Positions 9,858 to 19,268 of a stretch of DNA of 64,000 nt are shown piece after piece (positions within the stretch are counted from its first letter, which is position 1; every line of letters starts with the position of its first letter). A program made the translations under genes and the position numbers. Source of the DNA: Gottfriedia acidiceleris (GTDB lineage: Bacteria > Bacillota > Bacilli > Bacillales > Bacillaceae_G); NCBI RefSeq assembly GCF_023115465.1, contig NZ_CP096034.1, positions 3,224,001 through 3,288,000 of the forward strand, written 5' to 3'. The notes below the pieces were generated by a model that saw only the letters and a program-made list of their open reading frames with translations, was not told the DNA's origin and ran no database searches.

Positions 9858-11000
9858 TTATAAAGTTTCTTTATGAATCTTATTTCGTATTGAAATATTC
9901 ATTAAAATACCAACCATAGAAAGCATAACGATTAAAGAAGTTCCTCCATAACTAACAAAAGGTAACGGAACACCCGTAAGTGGAATTAACGAAGTAACTC
10001 CTCCAATATTTACAAATGATTGAATGACGATGATTGCACTAATCCCTGTAGCTAATAAAGAATCAAAAGAATCCTTTGATTGATGAGCTATTAACAATCC
10101 ACGCCAAACAATTATGAATATACATAAAATAACTACAATTACTCCGATTAAACCAGTTTCTTCACCGATTATAGCTAGAATAAAGTCTGTATGAGGCTCA
10201 GGTAAATAACCTAGTTTTTGAATACTTTTTCCTAATCCAACTCCAGTAAGCCCACCATTAGCAAAAGCGATAAGTGAATTTACGATTTGAAATCCGATTC
10301 CTTGCGCATAGTCAAAAGGATTTCGGAAAGCTAAAAAACGATTAACTTGTACATCTGTTAATCCGATCCCTAAACTGATACAAATACTAATTAATGGATA
10401 TAGTAATCCGATTCCACCAACGAATAGGAGTATTAATCTCTTAACAATAAAACCACTACAAAACGAAACTACAGCACAAGTACCGATTATTAATAAGGCT
10501 GTACCTGTATCCGGTTGTAATCTCAATAGGATGATATAAATAGCTACTATGGACCATGGAGCAAAAAGCATTTTCCAGTTCTTTGTAATTCGCTTTTGTC
10601 GTTTGGAGTACCATCCTGCTAAAAGAACAATTGATCCTAATTTGATTAACTCGGCTGGTTGAATACCAAATACCCAGCTTTTTGCATTATTTCTAACTTC
10701 ACCAAACAGTAGAACAGCAATAAGTAATCCTATACTTACCGCTACATTTAATATCAAGGCAATTCTTTTTCTAAAGAAAGTTGCAGGTAAAAACATTAAA
10801 AAAACAAATGCAAACATCCCTACTTCAAAGGCAACTAATTGCTTATGAAAGAAATAGTCACTTGGCCAATGTTCACTTTGATAACGAATGGATGGTAATG
10901 GTGAGCTTGCACTATACACCATAATTAATCCAAATAAACATAACACTAATAATGGAACAAAAATCATATAATCAATATTTTTCAAATATTTTTTTAACAT
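9858..11000 (-). CDS. ftsW: Cell division SEDS-family glycosyltransferase FtsW
   Basis: Ten-helix membrane protein of the SEDS family, which polymerises lipid II into peptidoglycan with a partner class B PBP at the septum. Conserved pieces include LVYSASSPLPS-like text after helix 1, LRLQPDTGTALLI, and the C-terminal TGVPLPFVSYGGTS signature. 380 residues is near the family length. Synteny with ylaN and pycA supports FtsW rather than RodA or SpoVE. The stop codon is 80 bases from pycA with no obvious terminator between them. Confidence 0.9.
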   Translation of the reverse strand: MLKKYLKNIDYMIFVPLLVLCLFGLIMVYSASSPLPSIRYQSEHWPSDYFFHKQLVAFEVGMFAFVFLMFLPATFFRKRIALILNVAVSIGLLIAVLLFGEVRNNAKSWVFGIQPAELIKLGSIVLLAGWYSKRQKRITKNWKMLFAPWSIVAIYIILLRLQPDTGTALLIIGTCAVVSFCSGFIVKRLILLFVGGIGLLYPLISICISLGIGLTDVQVNRFLAFRNPFDYAQGIGFQIVNSLIAFANGGLTGVGLGKSIQKLGYLPEPHTDFILAIIGEETGLIGVIVVILCIFIIVWRGLLIAHQSKDSFDSLLATGISAIIVIQSFVNIGGVTSLIPLTGVPLPFVSYGGTSLIVMLSMVGILMNISIRNKIHKETL

Positions 11001-11130
11001 TACTTAATCATCCCTGCTTTGATTAATTATACTTTATGTATTCAACTATTTTGCTAAATTCCCTTTTTAAATAAAAATATTGTAACATAGATTAATAGAT
11101 TTATTACTTATAACAATTAAAAAAATTCAC

Positions 11131-11167
11131 AAAAAAAAGCTCAAACATTTATTGTTTGAGCTTTTGT
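11131..11167 (-). terminator. Terminator of ylaN
   Basis: A perfect 13-base inverted repeat (11135-11147 and 11153-11165) with a 5-base loop, followed on the minus strand by a run of eight T, just after the ylaN stop codon. It separates ylaN from ftsW transcription. Confidence 0.88.
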
Positions 11168-11176
11168 TGCTAATAA

Positions 11177-11467
11177 TTATTTATTCTTTTGATCTGTAAA
11201 CGCTTCATGTAGAGCAGATAGTTGACGCTCAAGTTCAGAAAGAAGTTCTCTACCTTGTTCTGCTTCAATTAAACCTAAACGAGAAGCAAAATCAATCTCC
11301 CTTGATAATCCAAACATTTGAGTATCTAAAACCTCTTCATATAGAGGGCATTGTGGCATCGTTAAATGATCAAGTTGCACATTTATTAATTTTAATATTT
11401 TTTCAGCATCTTTTTTTAATAATTCAAATGCTTTATCTTTGTAATCTGTTACAGCATCAGACCTCAA
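11177..11467 (-). CDS. ylaN: YlaN family protein (Fur-linked iron homeostasis)
   Basis: Small soluble protein, 96 residues, nearly identical in its core ([20 protein letters not shown] region, LSREIDFA) to B. subtilis YlaN. The family is known to act in iron homeostasis through the regulator Fur; that role is transferred from the family, not visible here. Upstream in-frame Met codons exist, but a TTG at 11467 follows CGGAGGGAG with good spacing and matches the family N-terminus, so it is taken as the start. Confidence 0.9.
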   Translation of the reverse strand: MRSDAVTDYKDKAFELLKKDAEKILKLINVQLDHLTMPQCPLYEEVLDTQMFGLSREIDFASRLGLIEAEQGRELLSELERQLSALHEAFTDQKNK

Positions 11468-11802
11468 TTTTCTCCCTCCGCTTCCGTACAAGCTATCTAT
11501 TTAATATTATAGTTCTTTTTAGGAAAAATCAACTTAAATCAAAATTTTTGCAAATATGGTTTTTAGCAAATTATATTTTTGCAACAGTTTATTTATTAGA
11601 ATTTTCTTATGTTAGGATATAAATTTATATTGTAATCTAATTTCTACAAAAAAAACCGCTCATTTAATCATGATAAAAAAGCTGAAAACATATAAAAACT
11701 TAAATGTAAATTAGCTTATCTATTTTGTTCAATTGTTTGTCTTTTTACTTAAAATAGTCGTACACTATAATTAGACTTAGTACATAGAAGGGGTTTTAGT
11801 AT
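11468..11802. other. Non-coding gap between ylaN and the 162-residue gene
   Basis: 335 AT-rich bases between two divergent genes. On the minus strand TATAAT lies just upstream of ylaN (near 11507-11512) with TTGATT at a short 15-base spacing. On the plus strand TTTACT (11744-11749), 16 bases and TATAAT (11766-11771) form a probable promoter for the next gene. No open frame with a ribosome binding site was found. Confidence 0.5.
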
Positions 11803-12291
11803 ATGAGTGATGTTTTTCAATTAACAGGCAATGTGGAGTTTCCGTTAACAATTGATCCAAGTGTATGGATTTTTGATGAAAGAAAGGTTAAGTTAGATCG
11901 TTTGTTAGCTGGTGATTTGAAAAAGGTTGATGAGCTTGAACAATATACGAAAAGTGTTTCAAAGCATTGGGATCGTGAAATTGTTGAAGGTGCGAAGGTT
12001 GATAATAGCCCTTTATACGCTACTCAAAAAAAAGAATGGCTTAATGAATCGTATGCAATGCCATTTTCTTATTTTATAGACAATAGTAATCCGAAAAATC
12101 GTGATTCAGAAGTTACGATCGAAACAGAAGGTGAATTAATAAAATTATCTTTTGAAACTGTATATGAAAGTTATTTAGCATTTTCATACAATGGCAAGAG
12201 AATCCTTGATGATGGGCCAGTACATTTATATTTTGCTGATGGCACAAATAAAGAAACACCAATTACTTCAATCAGGAAAATTATTTTATAG
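11803..12291 (+). CDS. Conserved Bacillaceae protein of unknown function
   Basis: 162 residues, no signal peptide or membrane helix, acidic, with an N-terminal half containing a VWIFDERKVKLD segment and a C-terminal half predicted to be beta-rich (VTIETEGE..., GPVHLYFADGT). I do not recognise a catalytic motif. A conserved protein at this position near ylaN and phoH occurs in the B. cereus group as far as I recall. AAGGGG precedes the ATG, a TATAAT promoter box lies 32 bases upstream of it, and a terminator follows, so it appears to be a monocistronic gene. Confidence 0.75.
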   Translation: MSDVFQLTGNVEFPLTIDPSVWIFDERKVKLDRLLAGDLKKVDELEQYTKSVSKHWDREIVEGAKVDNSPLYATQKKEWLNESYAMPFSYFIDNSNPKNRDSEVTIETEGELIKLSFETVYESYLAFSYNGKRILDDGPVHLYFADGTNKETPITSIRKIIL

Positions 12292-12297
12292 TTTAAA

Positions 12298-12345
12298 ACA
12301 AAAGCAACATCTTACAGATAGATTTTGGTAAGATGTTGCTTTTGT
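12298..12345. terminator. Bidirectional terminator
   Basis: An 18-base perfect inverted repeat (12298-12315 with 12328-12345) flanked by A-rich and T-rich tracts, located between two convergent genes (the 162-residue gene and phoH/ylaK). Confidence 0.88.
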
Positions 12346-12358
12346 AAGCATTTAATAA

Positions 12359-13687
12359 TTACAATATATCCGCTGCAAGTTGGGCAATTGATGAACGTTC
12401 GCCTTTTATTAATTTTACATGTCCACTTATTTTTTGATCTTTAAATTTTTCAACTACATAAGTTAATCCATTGTTGTATTCATCTAAATATGGATGATCA
12501 ATTTGTTCTGGATCCCCCATTAATACAATTTTACTCTTATCACCAACGCGGGTTAAAATTGTTTTTACTTCATGCCTAGTTAGATTTTGTGCCTCATCTA
12601 TAATAATAAATTGCTCTGGAATACTTCTTCCTCTTATATAAGTTAAAGCTTCTACTTCAATAGAGCCCATTCCGGCTAAAATCGCATCAAGTTCACCTGG
12701 TTTTTTCGTATTGAATAAGTATTCTAGATTGTCATAAATCGGTTGCATCCATGGACGAAGTTTTTCATCCTTTTCACCTGGTAAATAACCAAGATCCTTT
12801 CCAACTGGAACAATCGGTCTAGCAACTAATAACTTTTTATAGCTTTGTAGGTCCTCACTTTGCATTAAACCTGCTGCTAGAGCTAATAAAGTTTTTCCTG
12901 TTCCTGCTTTTCCAATCAATGTAACTAACGGTATATCGTCTCGAAGTAGTAATTCTAACGCCATGGACTGTTGTGCATTTCTTGGCCTTATGCCCCAAAT
13001 ATGTTCATTAGAGAAAACAAATTTCTTAATTTTTGTCCCCGTTTTATCTACAACTCCAAGAGCTGAGCTCTTACCACCGAGAGCATCCTTTAATACGATG
13101 AATTGATTAGGATAAAATGGATGGTTCGCTATATCTGAAACAGGAAGTTCAGTTTTCTCGTAAAACTTGTTTAATAAATCTGTATTTATGTAATACTCTA
13201 GATAACCGGTATAAATATGATCGACTTCTACTACTCGATCACTTAAATAATCTTCAGCTAATAAATTTAATGCATCAGCTTTTACGCGAACTAACGTATC
13301 TTTACTAACTAAAATGACTGTTTTTCCGCTTTCTTTTGCTTCTTCTTCAAGTGATAAGTTTTTTGCAACAGCTAAAATGCGATTATCGTTCGTTTTTTCA
13401 ACAAAGATCTCTTGCAATTGTTGAAATGAGCGATGATTTAATTCAATTCTAAATGAACCACCGTTTTCAAGAGGAATACTTTCATGTAATTTCCCTAGTT
13501 CTCGAAAGCTATCAATTAGTTTGGATACATACCTAGCATTACGACCAACTTCATCCATATATCTCTTCTTTGAGTCTACTTCCTCTAATACAACAGCTGG
13601 TACAACTACTTCATTATCTTCAAATGAAAAGATTGCTAGTGGGTCTTGCAGTAGTACATTGGTGTCGAGAACATATATTTTACTCAA
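12359..13687 (-). CDS. ylaK: PhoH family PIN-domain ATPase (YlaK)
   Basis: PhoH2-type protein: an N-terminal PIN ribonuclease-like domain (about 1-150; YVLDTNVLL with the first acidic residue Asp8) fused to a PhoH P-loop ATPase (about 230-442; Walker A GKAGTGKT at 259-266, Walker B FIIIDEAQN near 360). Families of this architecture have RNA-dependent helicase/ribonuclease activity; the cellular role in Bacillus is unclear. 442 residues is the normal length. The start is a TTG preceded by AGGAGG. Confidence 0.9.
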   Translation of the reverse strand: MSKIYVLDTNVLLQDPLAIFSFEDNEVVVPAVVLEEVDSKKRYMDEVGRNARYVSKLIDSFRELGKLHESIPLENGGSFRIELNHRSFQQLQEIFVEKTNDNRILAVAKNLSLEEEAKESGKTVILVSKDTLVRVKADALNLLAEDYLSDRVVEVDHIYTGYLEYYINTDLLNKFYEKTELPVSDIANHPFYPNQFIVLKDALGGKSSALGVVDKTGTKIKKFVFSNEHIWGIRPRNAQQSMALELLLRDDIPLVTLIGKAGTGKTLLALAAGLMQSEDLQSYKKLLVARPIVPVGKDLGYLPGEKDEKLRPWMQPIYDNLEYLFNTKKPGELDAILAGMGSIEVEALTYIRGRSIPEQFIIIDEAQNLTRHEVKTILTRVGDKSKIVLMGDPEQIDHPYLDEYNNGLTYVVEKFKDQKISGHVKLIKGERSSIAQLAADIL

Positions 13688-13838
13688 TCCTTAACCTCCT
13701 GACTAAAAATAACTCAGATTAGAATAATTAGTTTTAATTCTAAATTGATTGGTCTTACATTTGGTTACTAGTCGAAGAATGGACGAACCGTTAATATATT
13801 ATATGAAATTCTCTCTACTTTAGAATATTTTTTAATGT

Positions 13839-14300
13839 TTAAAGCTCAGGTGATCTAAGACCACTTAAAACTGCTACATCTAATTTTTTCGCAGCTCTCT
13901 CATCATAAGTTTTTGCATACTCTGGTTCGACTGTTATTTTAGACCCATAAAACAATATATTTTTTACTTCATTAACATCTACTTCTATACACGCTAATTT
14001 TAATGGAATCCCAGGCATTTGCTTCATTAAAATTTTTGCATTTCCTGAGATACTATAAACTGTTTCATTTGAGAATAAACTTAATGATACGCCTTCAACC
14101 TCTTCGATATTCGATATAATTGCTGATCTTTGATCTACTGCAAAACGAATCGTCTTATCATCTAAAGCAACAAGCCAAGAAATTGCATTCGTAACTGGTG
14201 CATTTTTTTCGGAGTTAAATGTACTTAAAAAAACAATCTTTTCTTTATTACAATCTTCTAATAAGCTTGGTGATAATGTTTTCTCAATACTGTTTACCAT
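13839..14300 (-). CDS. ylaL: Pyridoxamine 5'-phosphate oxidase-fold protein (YlaL)
   Basis: Split-barrel flavin-binding-fold protein, 153 residues, similar along its length to B. subtilis YlaL (AISWLVALDDKTIRFAVDQRS, ISGNAKI, ILFYGSKITVEPEYAKTYD). The family resembles general stress protein 26/PNPOx proteins, but the substrate is unknown. The ATG at 14300 and a GTG at 14303 are both compatible with the GGAG upstream. Divergent from ylaI. Confidence 0.82.
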   Translation of the reverse strand: MVNSIEKTLSPSLLEDCNKEKIVFLSTFNSEKNAPVTNAISWLVALDDKTIRFAVDQRSAIISNIEEVEGVSLSLFSNETVYSISGNAKILMKQMPGIPLKLACIEVDVNEVKNILFYGSKITVEPEYAKTYDERAAKKLDVAVLSGLRSPEL

Positions 14301-14459
14301 CACTATTTCATCTCCTTCAAATAAAGAGTATACTAATATAATTCAAAGTTTATTGAAAACTTCCTGCTAAAACTACTGTTTTCTAAAAATATATTCTAAA
14401 ACCTGTTATAATTATGTTAACTAAAGTTCCATATACATATATAAGGAGAGAAATTTCAC

Positions 14460-14660
14460 ATGAGAGTTAAATGCATGATTTGTGATAAAAGCGAATCTAT
14501 TAGCGATGAATCACCTATTGCAAAAAAATTAAGAAATCGTCCTATCCATACATATACATGCTCTGAATGTTACGATCGAATTAAAATAAAAACAGAACAA
14601 AGAATTGCAACAGGAAATTTCCGTTTCTTAAAACCGGTAAAGGACAATGACGAGTGGTAA
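14460..14660 (+). CDS. ylaI: Small zinc-ribbon protein (YlaI)
   Basis: 66-residue protein with two CxxC pairs (CMIC at 5-8 and CSEC at 34-37), spaced as in a zinc ribbon; this matches B. subtilis YlaI (DUF2197), including the LRNRPIHTYTC stretch. Function unknown. AAGGAGAG precedes the ATG and a strong terminator follows, so it is a single-gene transcript. Confidence 0.88.
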   Translation: MRVKCMICDKSESISDESPIAKKLRNRPIHTYTCSECYDRIKIKTEQRIATGNFRFLKPVKDNDEW

Positions 14661-14665
14661 ATTTA

Positions 14666-14693
14666 AAAAAAGAAGCCAATTAGGCTTCTTTTT
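14666..14693 (+). terminator. Terminator of ylaI
   Basis: AAAAGAAGCC and its complement GGCTTCTTTT around a 5-base loop, with a T run, directly after the ylaI stop codon. Confidence 0.85.
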
Positions 14694-14751
14694 GGAAAAA
14701 CGATTAAGTCTTAACTATTATTTTCACTTATAAATCCACTAAAAGTTTAAA

Positions 14752-14782
14752 CAAAAAAAACCTAGATTAATTTCTAGGTTTT
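14752..14782 (-). terminator. Terminator overlapping the stop of the 90-residue gene
   Basis: AAAACCTAGA (14757-14766) pairs with TCTAGGTTTT (14773-14782). On the minus strand the stem is followed by a T run, and its first base lies in the stop codon of the gene ending at 14782. Confidence 0.8.
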
Positions 14783-15054
14783 TAATACTTCTCTGGATTA
14801 ACTTTTACTTGATCTAAAAAGCAATCAATCATTTCAATTGGAAAGCGCGTTGTACGCTCTTTTTCTGCTTGTGTAAATGTAATTAAATAGAAATCTTCCA
14901 TTTTTTCTATTTTTACATTAGATACTTGATGATCCTCTTTTAAAATCGAATCAAACATCTCATACGTCTCTTTAGCAGCTTCATCCGAAGGTCTACCTTC
15001 ATATATAACTTTTATCGTTAACCAATTATATAAAGCGTCCTGAACAGATTTCAT
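14782..15054 (-). CDS. Conserved hypothetical protein between ylaH and ylaI
   Basis: 90-residue acidic soluble protein with no motif that I recognise. The sequence has an alternating alpha/beta look (LYNWLTIKVIYEGRPSD, then VKIEKMEDFYLITFTQ). Its position just downstream of ylaH on the same strand, 35 bases apart, and its own terminator suggest it is the last gene of a ylaH transcript. The ribosome binding site is weak (GAGAG 11 bases ahead of the ATG). Confidence 0.7.
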   Translation of the reverse strand: MKSVQDALYNWLTIKVIYEGRPSDEAAKETYEMFDSILKEDHQVSNVKIEKMEDFYLITFTQAEKERTTRFPIEMIDCFLDQVKVNPEKY

Positions 15055-15089
15055 CTTAATACCAACTCTCTATAAAGTGTTAGGTTAGG

Positions 15090-15407
15090 TTATGTAGTAG
15101 CATTATTCTTTTTTGATTGATGTAAACGAATCTTATATACTCCTAAAACGAAAACACTTGCTAGTAATGCTTCTACGATTGGTATTCTTAAAGCTAAGAA
15201 AGTGAGGAAACTACATCCAATCATAAGTAAAACATAAATGATTAAACTTTTAAGGATGCTTAATTTTTTTGCGAAACCTAAATGATATACCACAATACAT
15301 AATACAACAATTAAACCATATAATATCCACATTGAAAGATGAATATCATGAGTTATATTTATTAACTGTGTTATCACAAATTCAAATCCCTTTGGAGCTT
15401 TTTCCAA
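15090..15407 (-). CDS. ylaH: YlaH-like membrane protein
   Basis: Small membrane protein (105 residues from the TTG start) with three hydrophobic segments, matching B. subtilis YlaH in the WILYGLIVV, VYHLGFAKKL and YKIRLHQ regions. Function unknown. The ATG at 15413 sits only 2 bases behind AGGGGG; the in-frame TTG at 15407 has 8 bases of spacing and is preferred, though either could be used. Adjacent to typA, as in B. subtilis. Confidence 0.8.
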   Translation of the reverse strand: MEKAPKGFEFVITQLINITHDIHLSMWILYGLIVVLCIVVYHLGFAKKLSILKSLIIYVLLMIGCSFLTFLALRIPIVEALLASVFVLGVYKIRLHQSKKNNATT

Positions 15408-15497
15408 ATCCATATCCCCCTATTAAATAATAAAACGAAGTAATTTTATTCGCTTTTAGATCGACTATAATATTAATTTTTTGTACTTGTTTACAAA

Positions 15498-15530
15498 AAT
15501 GAAACCGACTATTTTCTAGTCGGTTTTATT
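15498..15530 (-). terminator. Terminator of typA
   Basis: AAACCGACTA and its complement TAGTCGGTTT (15502-15511 and 15517-15526) about 30 bases downstream of the typA stop codon, with T-rich sequence on the minus-strand exit side. Confidence 0.75.
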
Positions 15531-15555
15531 ATATCATAATTATTTTAAAATTTAA

Positions 15556-17400
15556 TTAGTCTTGTTCAGCGAATTTTTTCTTTTTCGCTGCACGCTCACG
15601 CTCATTTTTATCAAGAAGCTTTTTACGTAAACGAATTGATGTTGGCGTAACTTCACAGTACTCATCATCATTTAAGTATTCTAAAGATTCTTCAAGCGTC
15701 ATAATACGTGGTTTTTTCATTGTTGTAGTTTGGTCTTTATTAGCTGAACGGATGTTAGTAGCGTGTTTAACTTTAACAACGTTTACTGATAAATCATTAT
15801 CACGGTTGTGTTCACCAACAATCATACCATCGTATACATCTGTTCCTGGTTCAAGGAAAATTACACCACGGTCTTCTAGACCCATAATTCCGTATGTTGA
15901 AGCTTTACCAGTTTCCATTGATACTAATACACCTTGACGACGTCCACCAACTTGACCTTGAATAGCTGGTTGGTAGCTATCGAATGAATGGTTAATAATT
16001 CCATAACCACGAGTTAAAGTTAAGAACTCTGTAGTATAACCAATTAAACCACGAGCTGGTACCATAAATGTTAAACGAACTTGGCCGTTACCATTATTTA
16101 CCATATCTCTCATTTCACCTTTACGAGCACCCATTGATTCCATGATTGAACCAGTATATTCTTCAGGAACGTCAATTTGCACATGCTCAACCGGCTCACA
16201 TCTTACACCGTCAATCTCACGAATGATAACTTCAGGTTTAGAAACTTGAAGCTCATAACCTTCACGACGCATATTTTCAATTAAAATTGATAAGTGAAGT
16301 TCTCCACGTCCACTTACAATCCAAACGTCAGGAGAATCTGTATTTTCTACACGTAAACTTACGTCTGTTTGTAGTTCTTGTAATAATCTTTCTTCGATTT
16401 TACGAGAAGTTACAAATTTACCTTCACGACCAGCAAATGGTGAGTTATTTACTAAGAATGTCATTTGAAGAGTTGGCTCATCAATACGTAAAATTGGAAG
16501 AGCTTCTTGGTGTTCAGCAGGACATACTGTTTCACCTACGTTGATATCTTCCATACCAGATACTGCTACTAAGTCTCCAGCTTTTGCTTCTTGGATTTCA
16601 ATACGTTTTAATCCAATGAATCCAAACATTTTTGTAATTCGGAATTGTTTAACAGATCCATCAAGTTTCATTAAAGCAACTGATTGACCAACTTGCATTG
16701 TTCCACGGAAAATACGTCCAATACCGATACGTCCAACATAATCATTATAGTCTAATAATGTAACTTGGAATTGTAAAGGCTCTTCACTATTATCGATTGG
16801 AGATGGAATGTGCTCAATAATTGTATCGAATAAAGCATTCATATTTGGTTCTTGTTTAGCAGGATCAGATTCTAAGCTAGAAGTTCCGTTGATTGCTGAT
16901 GCGAATACAACTGGGAATTCTAATTGATCTTCATCTGCACCTAATTCGATAAATAAATCGATTACTTCGTCAACTACTTCATCAGGACGTGCAAAGTCAC
17001 GGTCGATTTTATTTACTACTACGATTGGTGTTAAATGTTGTTCTAAAGCTTTTTTCAATACGAAACGAGTTTGTGGCATACATCCTTCATAAGCATCTAC
17101 CACTAAAAGAACACCATCAACCATTTTCATGATACGTTCTACTTCCCCACCAAAATCGGCGTGTCCAGGAGTATCCATGATGTTAATACGTTTACCTTCA
17201 TATTGGATTGCTGTATTTTTAGCTAAAATTGTAATTCCACGTTCACGTTCTATATCATTAGAGTCCATTGCACGTTCATTAACGTTTTCGTTTGAACGGA
17301 ATGTACCTGATTGTTTTAATAACTCATCAACTAACGTTGTTTTCCCATGGTCAACGTGCGCAATAATTGCTATATTGCGTAAATCTTCTCTTTTTTTCAA
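15556..17400 (-). CDS. typA: Ribosome-associated GTPase TypA/BipA
   Basis: Translational GTPase of the EF-G/LepA group that binds the ribosome and aids 50S assembly and growth under stress such as cold. G motifs: AHVDHGKT at 14-21, the ERERGITI switch, DTPGHADFG, and NKIDRDF. EF-G-like domains II, III and V and the TypA-specific C-terminus follow; 614 residues is standard. An upstream Met at 17430 has no ribosome binding site. TTG at 17400 lies behind AGGAG and gives the conserved N-terminus [14 protein letters not shown], so it is preferred. Confidence 0.95.
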   Translation of the reverse strand: MKKREDLRNIAIIAHVDHGKTTLVDELLKQSGTFRSNENVNERAMDSNDIERERGITILAKNTAIQYEGKRINIMDTPGHADFGGEVERIMKMVDGVLLVVDAYEGCMPQTRFVLKKALEQHLTPIVVVNKIDRDFARPDEVVDEVIDLFIELGADEDQLEFPVVFASAINGTSSLESDPAKQEPNMNALFDTIIEHIPSPIDNSEEPLQFQVTLLDYNDYVGRIGIGRIFRGTMQVGQSVALMKLDGSVKQFRITKMFGFIGLKRIEIQEAKAGDLVAVSGMEDINVGETVCPAEHQEALPILRIDEPTLQMTFLVNNSPFAGREGKFVTSRKIEERLLQELQTDVSLRVENTDSPDVWIVSGRGELHLSILIENMRREGYELQVSKPEVIIREIDGVRCEPVEHVQIDVPEEYTGSIMESMGARKGEMRDMVNNGNGQVRLTFMVPARGLIGYTTEFLTLTRGYGIINHSFDSYQPAIQGQVGGRRQGVLVSMETGKASTYGIMGLEDRGVIFLEPGTDVYDGMIVGEHNRDNDLSVNVVKVKHATNIRSANKDQTTTMKKPRIMTLEESLEYLNDDEYCEVTPTSIRLRKKLLDKNERERAAKKKKFAEQD

Positions 17401-17453
17401 AATATATTCACTCCTAAAATGTCTACACATCTATTTTCATTATTAACTAAAAC

Positions 17454-17484
17454 ATTATAGCACATGCACACGGAAATATCTCAA
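17454..17484 (-). promoter_or_regulatory. Probable promoter of typA
   Basis: Extended -10 box TGCTATAAT on the minus strand (TATAAT at 17454-17459) with TTGAGA (17479-17484) at a long 19-base spacing. The extended -10 would compensate for the spacing. The start codon is about 50 bases downstream. Confidence 0.45.
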
Positions 17485-17603
17485 GAAAATGTTTAAACAA
17501 AAATATATATTATTAATAAATATTTAGTAAAGTTTTATTTTTTTCAAATTTACATCCGATTCGACAAAGAGTAAAATAAGAATTATGAACAGGAGGATTC
17601 ACC

Positions 17604-17789
17604 ATGTCTAGCATAAAATTTAGACTTTTCTGCGTTGCAACTTTATCCGTAATCTTCTTAATTCTAGTTGGAATTATGCTAGCGGAACTAAGTACTATTG
17701 GCGCTATCATTTCACTAATTATTTCAATATCATTAGTTGGTTATGGTTTTTCATTACGTGCTAAATTAAAAAGAGAAGGCAAGTTATAA
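17604..17789 (+). CDS. ylaF: Small membrane protein (YlaF/DUF5325-like)
   Basis: 61 residues with two hydrophobic helices (about 8-28 and 32-50) and a basic tail (RAKLKREGKL). Position next to typA and overall layout match B. subtilis YlaF, a small membrane protein of unknown function; sequence similarity by eye is modest. CAGGAGG precedes the ATG at 8 bases and a terminator follows directly. Confidence 0.72.
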   Translation: MSSIKFRLFCVATLSVIFLILVGIMLAELSTIGAIISLIISISLVGYGFSLRAKLKREGKL

Positions 17790-17807
17790 TCTTCTTCTCT
17801 TTTTTTA
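17768..17807 (+). terminator. Terminator of ylaF
   Basis: AAAAAGAGAAG pairs with CTTCTCTTTTTT; the left arm lies inside the last codons of ylaF, and a run of seven T follows. Confidence 0.75.
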
Positions 17808-17823
17808 ACACTGTCTACACACT

Positions 17824-17865
17824 AAAAAAGAAGGCAAGTTATAAACCAAACTTACCTTCTTTTTA
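17824..17865 (-). terminator. Terminator of the inositol-monophosphatase-family gene
   Basis: AAAAAGAAGGCAAGTT (17825-17840) and the near-complement AACTTACCTTCTTTTT form a 16-base stem with one mismatch, immediately downstream of the gene ending at 17866. The left arm repeats about 15 bases of the ylaF 3' end 55 bases away. Confidence 0.75.
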
Positions 17866-18669
17866 TTATTTTTGTAGAAATTCGATATAATCAGTGAGTA
17901 ATTCGTTATGAATAGAGGCGTTACTTACTAGCACTGAGCTTTTTTTAAGAATTGAAAGGCTTTCATTTTTGAGCGTAGTGCATATTCCGCCTAGTTCTTC
18001 AACAATTATTTTACCCGCGGCAAAGTCCCAAGGTGATAATCTTGGGGTGATATATGCATCAATCCTTCCCATTGCCACATAGACCATTTCCATTGCTGCT
18101 GAACCATATGACCTACTTCCTCTAACTTTTCGAACAAGATTACTTAATTTTTCATGGTTTAAATAACGATTTTTGGTTAACCAAATAGCATTTACAGCTA
18201 CAATAGCCTCTTCTAGTACTACACTTTTCAAAGGAGTTAATTCAAGATCATTTAAATAAGCTCCTTCACCTTTTTTAGCAAAATATAGTTCATTATGTAT
18301 TACATCCATTATAAAACCCATTTTACCGATTCCATTTTCATAAATACCTAAAGAAATCATAAAATTACGTTTTTGGTGAACAAAATTCATCGTTCCATCG
18401 ATTGGATCAAGAATCCACACAACCCCAGTTACTTGATCCAAATCATCGCCTTTACCTTCTTCACCTAGTAAGTAATGATTTGGAAATTTCATTTTTATTT
18501 TTTCACAAAAGAATTTTTCAATTTCTTCATCTTTATTTGTTACTAAGTCATTTTCGTTTGATTTAGTATTGATTGTTATGGAGTCGTATAAAGAGCTTTT
18601 AATATTTTCAGCTGCCTCTTGAAGCAAATTCCTCGCGAATTGTTCAATTTCTTTCCAGTCTACATTCAT
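17866..18669 (-). CDS. suhB: Inositol monophosphatase family protein (YktC)
   Basis: Metal-dependent sugar/inositol phosphatase of the IMPase fold, 267 residues. The metal-site signature DPIDGTMNFVH and upstream GEEGKGDD, together with the C-terminal WDFAAG motif, are intact, so activity is expected. B. subtilis YktC, the syntenic protein, has inositol-1-phosphatase activity as far as I recall. An upstream Met at 18684 is less likely: GGAG lies 10 bases before the ATG at 18669, and the family N-terminus begins there. Confidence 0.9.
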   Translation of the reverse strand: MNVDWKEIEQFARNLLQEAAENIKSSLYDSITINTKSNENDLVTNKDEEIEKFFCEKIKMKFPNHYLLGEEGKGDDLDQVTGVVWILDPIDGTMNFVHQKRNFMISLGIYENGIGKMGFIMDVIHNELYFAKKGEGAYLNDLELTPLKSVVLEEAIVAVNAIWLTKNRYLNHEKLSNLVRKVRGSRSYGSAAMEMVYVAMGRIDAYITPRLSPWDFAAGKIIVEELGGICTTLKNESLSILKKSSVLVSNASIHNELLTDYIEFLQK

Positions 18670-18845
18670 AATTAAACACTCCAAACTCTACGTGCTAAAA
18701 CGATATTATTATGGTCCTGTTTATCAGTTTACCAATTTTAACCTAAAAAAACCTAATGAAATGATTTTTATTTAAGATGAGGAACTATTTTGGAGGGTGG
18801 GCATACGATAGACCATTGGGCATTTAGCGGAAGATTTAGCGCACA

Positions 18846-18871
18846 GAAAAACGAACCTATTTAAAGGTTCG
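18846..18871 (-). terminator. Terminator of the small gene ending at 18885
   Basis: CGAACCT and AGGTTCG with a 6-base loop, followed by TTTTT on the minus strand. Confidence 0.72.
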
Positions 18872-18884
18872 GTAAATAAACTCG

Positions 18885-19073
18885 CTAAGCTTCTAGACGA
18901 ATTAATTCTAATCTTAATAATTCTAATTTCTTCTTAGATTCAATCATTGCTTCATTATCATTGACTGTCATAGCATCGAATAGTGTAGCTAGTTCGTAAT
19001 CTAATTCTAATCTAAGTACAGGAATTCTCTTTTCTGCATCAGTTCTTTTTAACGCATTAATCACTTGTCTCAT
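18885..19073 (-). CDS. Small conserved protein of unknown function
   Basis: 62 residues from the ATG at 19073 (or 63 from the adjacent ATG at 19076), mostly helical and charged: RQVINALKRTDAEKRIPVL, then a Leu-rich C-terminal helix with MIESKKKLELLRLELIRL. GGAGG lies 7 bases before the chosen start; a Met further upstream at 19130 has no such site. Located between the yktC-like and yktB genes, where B. subtilis carries a similarly small gene. No function can be assigned. Confidence 0.72.
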   Translation of the reverse strand: MRQVINALKRTDAEKRIPVLRLELDYELATLFDAMTVNDNEAMIESKKKLELLRLELIRLEA

Positions 19074-19268
19074 CATTATCCCTCCATAGAATATAAGTTG
19101 GCAAAACAAATTGTAAAAGTTAATTAACAAAATTTTCTGATTTTTATCTTGCTACTAATATATGTTATTTAAGCTTATAATGTAACTGTTTTATGAAGAA
19201 ACATATTACCCATTTGTTTTGGACAAACATGGTATACTAATTAGATAATGTAATTAGGGGGTTCAAAA

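Noticed and set aside
18780-18843. Slightly GC-richer stretch with GGAGGGTGG before a possible start
   Set aside because: The frame after it ends after four codons; it may be a leftover of a repeat but there is no second copy to support it.
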